Shown here: positions 49,936 through 60,112 of the stretch, piece by piece
Layout of the letters: each line of letters begins with the position of its first letter
Numbering within the stretch: position 1 is the first letter of the stretch
NCBI RefSeq assembly: GCF_000208745.1
Contig: NC_030850.1
Coordinates: 36,710,585-36,774,584 of the forward strand
Source: Theobroma cacao
Taxonomy: Eukaryota > Streptophyta > Magnoliopsida > Malvales > Malvaceae
Length of the DNA stretch: 64,000 nucleotides
Reading direction: 5' to 3'
Program-made: the position numbers and the translations under genes
Notes under the pieces: generated by a model
What the model was told of the DNA's origin: nothing
What the model saw: the letters and a program-made list of their open reading frames with translations, nothing else
Databases searched by the model: none

Positions 49936-50969
49936 CCTTAATAATCTCATTTACATTTGATATAGGATATGATATCATAATATTATCTTTATATTATATT
50001 TTAATATAAAATAAATCAAAACAAAATTTTAATTTTAATTTTTGTAAAAATCAAATAAAGAAAAACTTTTAAAATCGAAAAGAATAGTGTTAATACACTA
50101 TTTCTTTTTTTTTAACCTTGTTTTTGTCTAAAAAAATTAAAGAAATAGCAAAATATACTCTTTCTTAAGGGCAATGTTGTGTAAGAAACTAAAATTAATT
50201 ATTATTTAAGCGTCTTTATGTATTTTATTTATTTATCTCTTTAATAAATATATATTTCTTATAATGAATTATATTTAAATATCCATGTCAAGAAAAGATG
50301 ACGATCAAATTTTGTTCAATAATAAGTGCATATATTTTATATTTAAATAATTAAATTTGAATTCTTTTTAAATATGTCATGATTATCAAAATTTATCAAC
50401 AAAAATAATTTGGGCTTTTGAGACCAAACCTGTTCAGAGTGATTGGGCTTTAGAAGTCCAATTTCTGAACAAAATGGGCTTCTCGAGTCTCCAAACCCGA
50501 CTCATTTTACAGTTGTTTGATGGATACGTCATCTGCTTTGGCCTTTCGCTGGTGCTGAACAGCATGCAAAGCATCCTTAATCCTTATCTTGAATGTAATA
50601 ATAGCACCAAGAAGTGGCTGTCAATGGGCCATGGCGGCGCTCGTTTCTTCATGCCCAGAAAATCATATTTAAATCTAAAATTTTGAAGTTCCCAGATGGA
50701 AAAAAGAGAAGAAATGTCCTTGATTATTAGCCACATGATGATAATTAGTCACCCGTAATCAATTTCAATTGAATGAATCGAAAATCAATTAATTTGATCT
50801 CATTTGTTCGATTTCGGTTTTAATCGAATTTATCGGTTCAAAATTGATAATTGATTCAATAGAATTAATATTGATAATTTATATTATATTATATGATATG
50901 ATATTATATTCTATTTTATTTTATTATATTATATATGTATAATTGTTGAAAAATAATAATAATTAAAAA

Positions 50970-51515
50970 AATTAAATTATTTTTAAAAATTTAAATAAAT
51001 TTTTATTTTTTATTATGTTCAACTAAATTTTTATATTTTTATTTTAAATTATTTAAATTTTTATATTTTTATTTTGATTCAAATAAATTTTCATAACTAA
51101 TAGTTAATTTTGTCAAAACGTTACTTGTCGTTTTATGTCATATAATATTGATGTGACATATCGATATGTTTTAATAAATAATAATGTGATATTTTTTATT
51201 TTTCATATTAACATCACAATAGTGTCAAGTAAATCAATTGTAGAATCAAAATTTTGTATCAAAAGTAGTTAAAAAGTAATCGGATAATCATATCATATAT
51301 TTCTAATTTTATTATATAATAATTAAAAAATTGAGAGTAATTCTTAAGATTCAAGTGAGGATGACATAAAATGATAAATAATATTTTAATTAATAATAAT
51401 TAATTAATTATTAATAATTTATTTAATTTAAAATAAAAATATAAAAACTTAATTGAATTTATAAAAAATGATTAATTTAAATTTTTTTAAAATAATTTGA
51501 GAAAATTTTTGAGAA
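50970..51515. mobile_element. AT-rich foldback (long inverted repeat) element, copy 1
   Basis: The left arm (about 50970-51145) contains TTTTTATATTTTTATTTTAA ... CGTTTTATGTCAT. The right arm (about 51362-51515) contains its inverse ATGACATAAAATGATAAA ... TTAAAATAAAAATATAAAAA. Arms are about 150 bp with an AT-rich centre and no open frame. It is a foldback or long-TIR MITE by structure. Confidence 0.55.
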
Positions 51516-51687
51516 TGTATAATGTCAATGATAAATCTCATGAATCATAAATATAAATTGATTTCCATTATTTTAATATTGAAAATATAATTTGTTAATT
51601 TAATTTTTAAATTTTTAAATTCGAACCGACAGTCAACACTCGCACGGACTCACCTCGTGTTATAATTGACAAGGAAATGGCAAAAAG

Positions 51688-52382
51688 NNNNNNNNNNNNN
51701 NNNNNNNNNNNNNNNNNNNNNNNNNNNNNNNNNNNNNNNNNNNNNNNNNNNNNNNNNNNNNNNNNNNNNNNNNNNNNNNNNNNNNNNNNNNNNNNNNNNN
51801 NNNNNNNNNNNNNNNNNNNNNNNNNNNNNNNNNNNNNNNNNNNNNNNNNNNNNNNNNNNNNNNNNNNNNNNNNNNNNNNNNNNNNNNNNNNNNNNNNNNN
51901 NNNNNNNNNNNNNNNNNNNNNNNNNNNNNNNNNNNNNNNNNNNNNNNNNNNNNNNNNNNNNNNNNNNNNNNNNNNNNNNNNNNNNNNNNNNNNNNNNNNN
52001 NNNNNNNNNNNNNNNNNNNNNNNNNNNNNNNNNNNNNNNNNNNNNNNNNNNNNNNNNNNNNNNNNNNNNNNNNNNNNNNNNNNNNNNNNNNNNNNNNNNN
52101 NNNNNNNNNNNNNNNNNNNNNNNNNNNNNNNNNNNNNNNNNNNNNNNNNNNNNNNNNNNNNNNNNNNNNNNNNNNNNNNNNNNNNNNNNNNNNNNNNNNN
52201 NNNNNNNNNNNNNNNNNNNNNNNNNNNNNNNNNNNNNNNNNNNNNNNNNNNNNNNNNNNNNNNNNNNNNNNNNNNNNNNNNNNNNNNNNNNNNNNNNNNN
52301 NNNNNNNNNNNNNNNNNNNNNNNNNNNNNNNNNNNNNNNNNNNNNNNNNNNNNNNNNNNNNNNNNNNNNNNNNNNNNNNNNN
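51688..52382. other. Assembly gap (695 N)
   Basis: A run of N only. It lies among foldback repeats, and the sequence directly after it is the right arm of another copy, so repeat-driven assembly failure is likely. Any open frame across it is an artefact. Confidence 0.98.
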
Positions 52383-52512
52383 TATAAATATTTTAATATT
52401 AACATTTTGACTAAATCAATTATTAATAAAAAAATTTTATTTGATTTGAAATAAAATATAAAAATTTATTTTAATTTTTAAAATAATTTAAGAACTATTT
52501 TAAATATTATGT
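52383..52512. repeat. Right arm of foldback element, left part lost in the gap
   Basis: TTTGATTTGAAATAAAATATA ... AATAATTTAAGAACT ... AATATTATG matches the right arms of the other copies. Its left arm would fall in the N run. Confidence 0.5.
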
Positions 52513-53084
52513 CTATGTAATACTTTTTATTTTTTATATTTTATACATTTATTTTAATGACTTTTTATATTTTTACATTAAAAACATTTATCACCTTTAT
52601 TAAAAAAATTCACACTTTTACTATAAAATATATCAAAATAAAAGATTTCATATTAATTTTCATAAAAATTTTAAAAAAATAAATTACGAAATAATTTTTA
52701 AAAAAAGATTTCATACACTAAACCGTATTAAAATTCTGTAAACAAAATTAAAAAATTACCCCCGTAAACTTTATATAAAAAAACTTAATCAATATATATA
52801 ACTATTAAATGAATACACCATATCTTTATAAACTCAATGATGTATCCAATTATAATATATAGTAGGTTAATAAATATTTATCATAGGTTAGTTTGTAATT
52901 TTTTTTACTGAAACCCTTTTACATACTTCTAAGACGGAAGTATCAAAATTAATTACGTAATTACAAATTAATAAAATATTTTTTCAAAAAAACCGTATAC
53001 GACGTACATTTATAATAAAGTCAAATATTTCGGTTTCAAGATTACTACTATTTTATCTTATGTGATGTGTATTTATCGAGTTTA

Positions 53085-53545
53085 TTTTATTCTTTTTATA
53101 AGGGTATTTATTCAATCTCTTATCCAAAACCCTAAGCCCCTCGAGCCGCAGATCTGGTCTTCTACTGGCAAGTCATTTCAAGGATCGATAATTTTTCTTG
53201 CATTTTTCAGGTATTAAATCGCAAAAACCCACATTTCTTTTTAATATAATTTTAATTTGAATTTATTGTCTTACCGTAATTAATCGTTGCAGTGATCTCG
53301 ATTGCCGTCACAAATCAATTGATGCTGCGATTAATCATTACGGCATTATCTCCAAATTACGATATTCTCCAAGGTACAAAACATCTTAATTTTATCTTAA
53401 TTACATGACTTTATAGTACTAATTTACCTTAGCTTTTTATTTTTGTTTTAATTTTTTTGCTAAAACCCATGGTTTTGTTGGTAGGGGCTGCTTATCGAAG
53501 CAAACCCCGGAGAGATGGGCTTCTGTTGATGTTATTTTTTTTTAT
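53085..53545 (+). other. Telo-box, 5'-UTR-like block with spliced-looking exons; gene not identified
   Basis: AAAACCCTAAGCC (53127-53139) is a telo-box, a promoter and leader element common in ribosomal-protein and other growth genes. It is followed by a GC-richer leader-like stretch to CATTTTTCAG|GTATTAAAT at about 53210. A second exon-like piece (about 53294-53372) is framed by TTGCAG before and GGTACAAA after; from its ATG it reads MLRLIITALSPNYDILQ. A third GC-richer piece lies at 53487-53530. No known protein is recognised and no further coding follows, so this may be a relic promoter and first exons, or a non-coding transcript. Confidence 0.3.
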
Positions 53546-54012
53546 TTATAATTGGGGGAGGGGTAATAAATTAAATATATATTTTTAAAAAATAATATTT
53601 TAATTATTATTAATTGGTATTTATAAAACATACCTTTTAAAAATAATTCCAATCTGAATTAATTTAGCTGTTTTGGTTGCTTGGTTGATTATTCATATCT
53701 CATTTATCTCCTCTTTGCTTAAAAGAATAAAAAGATATAAGAAATTGATAAATTTTTTGTGTTTGTAAGAAACTTTGTAATTTTTTGTGTTTGATGAATT
53801 AAGCGATATCAACTCAATTGACAAAATGATAGAGTTATTTAAAAATAAAAATATATCATAAGATCAAATATTAAATTATAAATATTTATATCTTAATTTT
53901 TATATAAATATTAAAAAAAGTTAAAGTAACAAAAATAATTCTCAATTATATGTTTTTTGTAATTAAACTCTTATGTTTTTATCCTACTCACTTAAGTCTT
54001 TGTTTTTCTTGG

Positions 54013-54482
54013 CATAATGCTCAAAAAGCTCATAAATTATTTTTAAAAAATCAAATAAGTTCTTATTCTTTTATTAAATTCAATCAAATCTTTATATTTT
54101 AATTTTGAATCAAACAAATGTTAATGATTGATTAATTACTATTAATTAAAATATCATTTGTTATTTTATATTTATATTACATTGATATAACATTTACTGT
54201 AAAAAAAGAAAAAAATATCACATAATTATATTATTATGTTAAATTAGAATATTATGTCATAATTAATTATGATATGTTAGTATATCACATCATTATCAAT
54301 TAAAATATGTTAACATACCACGCAACATAAAATTATAAATGATATTTTGATTAAGTAAATCATTACTTGTAAGAGTTTATTTGACTTAAAATAAAAATAT
54401 AAAAATTTGATTGAGCATAATAAAGTATTAAAGATTTATTTAAAATTTTTTAAATAATTTAAATTTTTTTTTAAATATTATG
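54013..54482. mobile_element. AT-rich foldback element, copy 2
   Basis: The left arm 54013-54168 (ending AAAATATCATTTGTTATTTT) is the imperfect inverse of the right arm about 54322-54482 (starting AAAATTATAAATGATATTTT). The outer edges are CATAAT and ATTATG. Arms are about 155 bp and the centre is about 150 bp. It has no coding capacity. Confidence 0.6.
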
Positions 54483-55188
54483 TTTTTTTTTCTTTCATTT
54501 GAATCCAATCAAGTTTTTATTTTTTTATTTTACATAATTAGATTCTGATTTCATAATACAAATGCAACCGACATTATTTTTGAGGATAAAAAAAGAAATA
54601 CTCCGCATGTAGAATAATTAGGAAAACACTTGTTAACCTCTACCTTTAATATATAATTATAGATTATAGATTATTACTTTGAATACGTAAAATCTAATAT
54701 GACAGATTAAACATGATAAAGATTGATATGTGAAATATGTACATCATCTCAAACAATATTTATTATGTCTAGTCAAGAATTATGTCGAGTTTCATGTGCA
54801 CAAGAAGTCATAGTCATCAATTAAAGATAATATTTGTTGTAATTTTATTATGAAATGAGATGTTAAAATAGATAAAATAAAAGAACATTAACTAAATTGA
54901 AGGTATTAAAAAAATTTAATTAAGTATAATAAAAATATAAAAATATATAATTTAAAATATTATTATTATTGTTCTCTTTCCATCCACTAACATAGTCGGT
55001 GTGCACCTACTCTAATGATAATAATTAATGCAAATAAAACTTAGAGAGAGAATCCGGAATGTTCCATAAACTTCCCTGTTCTATATCCAAGGAATTTCTC
55101 AGAAAGAAAAATGCAAAAAACACACAAAAGAGGAAGAAGCACAGACTGACTTTCTCCAATTCAATTGTTTCAATTAGGACGATACTGG

Positions 55189-58100
55189 ATGGCTGGTGTT
55201 TGTGAGGTCTTCCTATCTGCTCTTCTTGATGTTTTATTTGACCGGTTAGCCTCCTCTGATCTGCTCAACTTTGCACGCAGAGAGAAGGTGCATAAGCACC
55301 TCAAAAAGTGGGAGAAAGTCCTGCTGAACATCAAGGCGGTGCTGGAAGATGCAGAACAAAAGCAATATCGGGATCGGTCGGTTAAACTCTGGCTAGCTGA
55401 GCTTCGAGACTTGGCTTACGATGTGGATGATTTGCTCGACGAGTTTGCTACCGAAGCTTTGACAAAAAAATTGAATGCTGCCAGTCCAAATCCCAGCATG
55501 GTACGCAAACTTGTTTACTCCCTTAATACTAAATTTAGTCCATCCGCTGTTAAATTTGATGTGAAAATGGGGTCCAAGATCAAGGAGATAACTGCAAGAT
55601 TTCAAGAAATCATTGATCAGAAAGAGTGCCTTGAATTGAGGGAAAGAGGGGCTGGGGGGTCTACAAGTGATAGAGTGGTGAGAAGATTGCCAAGTACTAG
55701 TTTGGTTAATGAATCTTCTGTTTTTGGCAGGGAAAAGGATAAAAATACAATTCTTGAACTGTTGCTGAAGAATGAAGAGTCAGGGGTTGGTGTGATTTCT
55801 ATAGTTGGAATGGGAGGGATAGGAAAGACAACACTTGCTCAGCTCGTTTATAACGATGTGTCTGTTGAGGGCTTCTTTGATTTGAAAGCTTGGGTTTCTG
55901 TTTCTGAGGAATTTGATGTTGTTAGGGTGACAAAAACTATCTTACAATCGGTGAGTTTTGAGTTTTGCGATTTGAATGATTTGAATTTGCTGCAAGTGAA
56001 ATTAAGCCAATTGTTGAAGCGGAAGAGATTCTTGATAGTTCTAGATGATATTTGGAATGAGAAGTATGAGGACTTGATGATCCTGTTCAGTCCTTTCCAA
56101 GGAGGTTATACCGGGAGTAAAGTCATTGTTACGACCCGTAGTCAAACTGTTGCTTCAATGGTGGGAACCGTTCCTGCTTACCATTTGAATGAAATGTCAT
56201 TTGCTAGTTGTTTGTCTTTGCTCACACAACATGCTTTGGGTAGAACAAACTTTGATGATCATCCAAATCTGAAAGTAGTTGGCGAGGAAATAGTGAAAAG
56301 GTGTAAGGGCTTGCCATTGGCTGCAAAAACTCTGGGAGGTTTATTGCGCAGAAAAGCAGATTATCATGAATGGGAAAGTATATTGAATAGCAAGCTGTGG
56401 GATTTACCTGAAGAGAAGATTGACATTCTTCCGGCCCTTTGGTTGAGCTACCAACATCTCCCGTCCCATTTGAAGGAATGTTTTGCCTTTTGTGCAATAT
56501 TTCCCAAGGACTATGAATTTGACAAGGATGAGTTAGTCCAGTTATGGATTGGAGAAGGTTTTATCAGTCAAACCAAAGGAATGAAGCAAATTGAAGATTT
56601 AGGTGCTGAGTATTTTCGGGATTTATTATCAAGGTCATTTTTTCAACAATCAAGTAGTGATGAGTCATTTTATGTGATGCATGATCTCATTAATGATTTG
56701 GCTCAATCTGTTGCGGCTGAAGTTTGCATCCATTTGGAGGACAAGATGGAGGTTGGGCAGCATAAATTTTTTGAAAGAGTTCGCCACTCTTCCTACATTC
56801 GTCATAAGTATGATGTCCGTAAAAGATTTGACTTATTCTATACAATGAGACGCTTACGAACTTTCCTAGCATTACCTCTCTCAATGTCAGATTTGGGTGC
56901 AGATAGCTACTTAAGTACTACGGTTTTACAGGAGTTGCTGCCAAACCTTAAACGCTTAAGAGTACTAACTTTGAGTGGTTACTGCATAAGTGAGCTACCA
57001 GATTCTATTGGCTATTTGAAACACTTACGGTATCTTAATTTGTCGCACACGAAAATTAAATGCTTACCTCATTCAGTAAGTGCACTCTACAATTTACAAA
57101 CATTAAACTTGAGTGGATGTAAAAAACTTATTGAATTGCCTCGTGGAATAGAGAATCTGGTTAACCTTCTTTATCTTGATATTGTTGATACAGATGATTT
57201 GAAGGCTATGCCTTTGAAAATTGGTAATTTGGTCAATCTCAAGAAATTGCCAAAATTTATCGTGGGGAAAGGCAATGGACCTAGGATAGGAGAGCTCGGA
57301 AGCTTGTCCAAACTTCAAGGGCTGCTTTTTATCTTTGAGTTGCAAAATGTGACAGATATTCAAGATGCAGGACTTGCCAATTTAAAGGAGAAGCATGGCC
57401 TTGATGAGTTAGTTCTGAAGTGGAGCAATAATTCTAATGATTCAAGTATTAGAGAAGATCAAATGAGTGTTCTTGAGATGCTAGAACCCCATCGAAATTT
57501 GAAAAACCTCAAAATTTCATGTTATAGTGGGGCAGAATTCCCATCTTGGATAGGAGACCCCTCATTTGATAACATGGTCTACCTGAGTCTCTGTGATTGT
57601 CAAAATATCAGTTCATTGCCTTCACTTGGGAGCTTACCCTTTCTAAAGGAATTGCACATAGAGGGCATGAGTGGAGTGAAGCGTGTAGGTCCTGAATTTT
57701 TAAGGGCTAATTCTTTTTCTGATAAGCTTTTCCCATCCTTAAAGATTCTAAGGTTTGGGAATATGTTGGAGTGGGAGGAATGGTCTTTACCTACACTGTT
57801 TGAAGTAGCAAAAGGAGAGTTCCCTTGTCTCCATGAGCTCAGGGTCTGGAAATGTCCCAGGTTGGTCAGAGATATACCCAGCCATCTTACATCGCTTGTA
57901 AAGCTCCATATTTTTGAATGTCCACGGCTTGAAGGTTCACTTGTAAGCCTCCCATCTCTTCGTGAATTGCATTTAGAGCAATGTGATTATTTGTTTCTGA
58001 CAAGAGTTGTTGACCTTACCTCCCTCACTACCTTGAAGATTGAGAGAATTTCAAATCTTTCTTGTTTGCACAAAAATTTCATCAACTGCTTGGTATTGCT

Positions 58101-59334
58101 TGAAATTCTTGAAATTGAAGACTGTGTTGAACTTGTATCTTTGTGGCAAAAGGGGGTCAATTTAGAAAAACTTTCTTGTTTGAAGCGTTTAGTAATTGTG
58201 AGCTGTCCTCAGCTGGTACAGTTGACAGATGGAGAGCAGGAGCTGCCGTGCAACTTAGAATATATGGAGATAGACGATTGTGTTAACCTGGAGAAGCTGC
58301 CAAATGACCTACATAGGCTCAGATCATTAAAAGATTTGAAAATCAAGTGGTGCCCAAAATTGTTGTCTTTTCCAAATACTGGTTTGCCTTCTAAAATTAA
58401 AAGCCTTGCTATATGTGGATGTACAAATCTGGGGTCCGTACCCAAGGGGCTGATGCATGATGGTAACAGCAGCATCCATAAAGGTAATCTTGAATGCTTG
58501 GAGATTGTTGAATGTCCATCTCTCAGATCTTTTCCAGAAGGTGAGTTATCAGGTGCCCTTAAGAAACTTGAGATTTGGGATTGCATGGAGTTGGAGTCGC
58601 TTTCAGAGAGATTGCTACAGAAAAACAGTTTACTTGAGTTCATTGTTATCGGAAACTGCAATCTACAAGCCTTCCCTGAATGCCGGTACTGGTTCGAATA
58701 TCTCACTGGGTTGCATGTAATTGGATGCCCTTCTTTAGTGTGTTTTCCAGAAAGTGGCTTGCCTATTCCTAATTTTAGAAGGTTTTATATATACAATTGT
58801 GAGAAACTCCAGTCCCTACCCAACAATTTACATAACCTCACATCTCTCCAGTATCTGACAGTATTTGGTTGTCCAAGCCTAACATCCTTTCCAGATGGTG
58901 GTTTTCCACCAAACCTGCTGTCACTTACTATCAGGAATTGCAGAAAAATCACATTGTCCTTTCCAAAGTGGGGCCTGTACAAACTTACATCTCTTAAAGA
59001 CTTAAATGTTGGTGATTGTAATTTAAACGTGACATCTTTTCCAGAAGATTCTACACTTCCTTTGACTCTTGTCCACCTACGAATCCATCATCTGGAACAT
59101 CTGAAATTTCTATCTAAGAGGCTCCAAGATCTCACTTCTCTTGAAGCACTGGATGTTTGGGATTGCCCTCAGCTTCAATCTTTGCCAAAAGATGGCCTGC
59201 CTGTTATGCTCGGGGTACTTGACATCAGAAATTGTCCCCTTCTAGAAAAGCACTATTTCAAAGAGAGAGGTGTATGTTGGCCAATCGTTTCTCACATTCC
59301 TTGCGTGAAGATAGATTATGTTGAAATCCACTGA
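55189..59334 (+). CDS. CC-NBS-LRR disease resistance protein (RPP13-like protein 1 type), intact, opposite orientation
   Basis: Single-exon frame of 1381 residues from ATG 55189 (MAGVCEVFLSALLDVLFDRL) to TGA 59332-59334. The upstream eight codons are open but lack ATG. The domains are: coiled coil with YDVDDLLDEFATE (about 77-89); NB-ARC with P-loop GMGGIGKTT (about 207-215), FLIVLDDIW, VIVTTR, GLPLAAKTLGG, CFAFCAIFPKDYEF and VMHDLINDLAQ; then about 850 residues of LRRs of the LxIxxCPxLxSFP type. The clade-typical ending is YFKERGVCWPIVSHIP. All nucleotide-binding motifs are intact. It belongs to the same clade as the three minus-strand genes but is more diverged, and it does not share their flanks. 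Confidence 0.95.
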   Translation: MAGVCEVFLSALLDVLFDRLASSDLLNFARREKVHKHLKKWEKVLLNIKAVLEDAEQKQYRDRSVKLWLAELRDLAYDVDDLLDEFATEALTKKLNAASPNPSMVRKLVYSLNTKFSPSAVKFDVKMGSKIKEITARFQEIIDQKECLELRERGAGGSTSDRVVRRLPSTSLVNESSVFGREKDKNTILELLLKNEESGVGVISIVGMGGIGKTTLAQLVYNDVSVEGFFDLKAWVSVSEEFDVVRVTKTILQSVSFEFCDLNDLNLLQVKLSQLLKRKRFLIVLDDIWNEKYEDLMILFSPFQGGYTGSKVIVTTRSQTVASMVGTVPAYHLNEMSFASCLSLLTQHALGRTNFDDHPNLKVVGEEIVKRCKGLPLAAKTLGGLLRRKADYHEWESILNSKLWDLPEEKIDILPALWLSYQHLPSHLKECFAFCAIFPKDYEFDKDELVQLWIGEGFISQTKGMKQIEDLGAEYFRDLLSRSFFQQSSSDESFYVMHDLINDLAQSVAAEVCIHLEDKMEVGQHKFFERVRHSSYIRHKYDVRKRFDLFYTMRRLRTFLALPLSMSDLGADSYLSTTVLQELLPNLKRLRVLTLSGYCISELPDSIGYLKHLRYLNLSHTKIKCLPHSVSALYNLQTLNLSGCKKLIELPRGIENLVNLLYLDIVDTDDLKAMPLKIGNLVNLKKLPKFIVGKGNGPRIGELGSLSKLQGLLFIFELQNVTDIQDAGLANLKEKHGLDELVLKWSNNSNDSSIREDQMSVLEMLEPHRNLKNLKISCYSGAEFPSWIGDPSFDNMVYLSLCDCQNISSLPSLGSLPFLKELHIEGMSGVKRVGPEFLRANSFSDKLFPSLKILRFGNMLEWEEWSLPTLFEVAKGEFPCLHELRVWKCPRLVRDIPSHLTSLVKLHIFECPRLEGSLVSLPSLRELHLEQCDYLFLTRVVDLTSLTTLKIERISNLSCLHKNFINCLVLLEILEIEDCVELVSLWQKGVNLEKLSCLKRLVIVSCPQLVQLTDGEQELPCNLEYMEIDDCVNLEKLPNDLHRLRSLKDLKIKWCPKLLSFPNTGLPSKIKSLAICGCTNLGSVPKGLMHDGNSSIHKGNLECLEIVECPSLRSFPEGELSGALKKLEIWDCMELESLSERLLQKNSLLEFIVIGNCNLQAFPECRYWFEYLTGLHVIGCPSLVCFPESGLPIPNFRRFYIYNCEKLQSLPNNLHNLTSLQYLTVFGCPSLTSFPDGGFPPNLLSLTIRNCRKITLSFPKWGLYKLTSLKDLNVGDCNLNVTSFPEDSTLPLTLVHLRIHHLEHLKFLSKRLQDLTSLEALDVWDCPQLQSLPKDGLPVMLGVLDIRNCPLLEKHYFKERGVCWPIVSHIPCVKIDYVEIH

Positions 59335-60107
59335 ACAAACTTCGGCAGATTAAAGTTTTCATTGGACACTAACACTAAGCAGGTAACTCCTTTTGTGTTG
59401 CAGAATCTTATGGCCTTCAACTTGGCACGAAATATTATGGATATGTTGCCTCACAATTTGGGTGAAAGAAAATTTAGAAAGAAATTACACCACCAATTCC
59501 TTAAGTATTGTTGCAGCCACCTATAACCTTATTGCTCTTTAGAGGGAGAAACAAAGATTTTGATAAAGCTATTCATGGGAAGATTCAAACAGTAGTTATA
59601 TTTTAGGTCCATACTTTAAACTAATAAGACAATGCTAGTATTTATTAAACCACCTCCCTACTATTCTAGATTTTGCCTTGCATGTTCCTGCACCTAACTT
59701 GTTTGTTATGTCAGTCACTTGATCAGTTTACCTTCAAATGAGCAATATTTAGGACTGCTTCCCTTTGTTGACAGTTGAAAGCATGATTTCTATCTTGATT
59801 ATACGTTGCAGGTTGTTCATCTTAGGTCCTTGCCAAAGAAATGGCGACTGCTATACTTAAAAAGATCAGAAGAGTCTTCTCCCAGTGTATCTCAATTGCA
59901 CAGGTCACCAACACCAAGCATTTTTTGCCTCAACCTCTAATAGCATCAGTGCTGATCCAACACATTCAGACATACATGAAGTTCAGACAGAAAAGACTTA
60001 AAGCTGCCACTGCCAATGATATCTCAACCAATTCAAATTATCAACCACAATCCGAGAGGGAAGCATTTGACAGATTCAGATAGTCAAAACTTGAGAAGAT
60101 TAAACAA
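59335..60107. other. 3' flank of the facing CNL, with a small open frame
   Basis: This is probably 3' UTR, perhaps with an intron (GCAG|GTAACTCC near 59380 and TTGCAG|GTTGTTC near 59812 are splice-like). It includes an 80-codon frame at 59841-60083 starting MATAILKKIRRVFSQC, which is basic and resembles nothing I know. I do not call it a gene. Confidence 0.4.
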
Positions 60108-60112
60108 CCTTA
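60108..60112. repeat. Target site duplication, left copy (CCTTA)
   Basis: CCTTA directly precedes the TGTAATAAC start of the solo LTR and is repeated at 62053-62057 directly after its TGTGACA end. Confidence 0.85.

Larger units (their letters stand above)
48992..55188. other. Repeat-rich region between the minus-strand CNLs and the facing CNL
   Basis: The first 1.5 kb is the 5' flank of the frameshifted CNL, with the 50160-50500 block shared with the intact copy. The rest is about 80% AT. It contains several foldback elements of one family, the N gap, and the telo-box block at 53085-53545 (separate entries). The last ~200 bases are the leader of the facing CNL. No coding gene is recognised. 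Confidence 0.6.

Noticed and set aside
51650..52454. Long open frames on both strands
   Set aside because: They consist of the N gap and carry no sequence information.
59841..60083. 80-codon basic open frame between the CNL and the solo LTR
   Set aside because: It has no recognised homologue, lies in probable 3' UTR, and ends only 25 bases before the LTR insertion. It was kept only as a remark.
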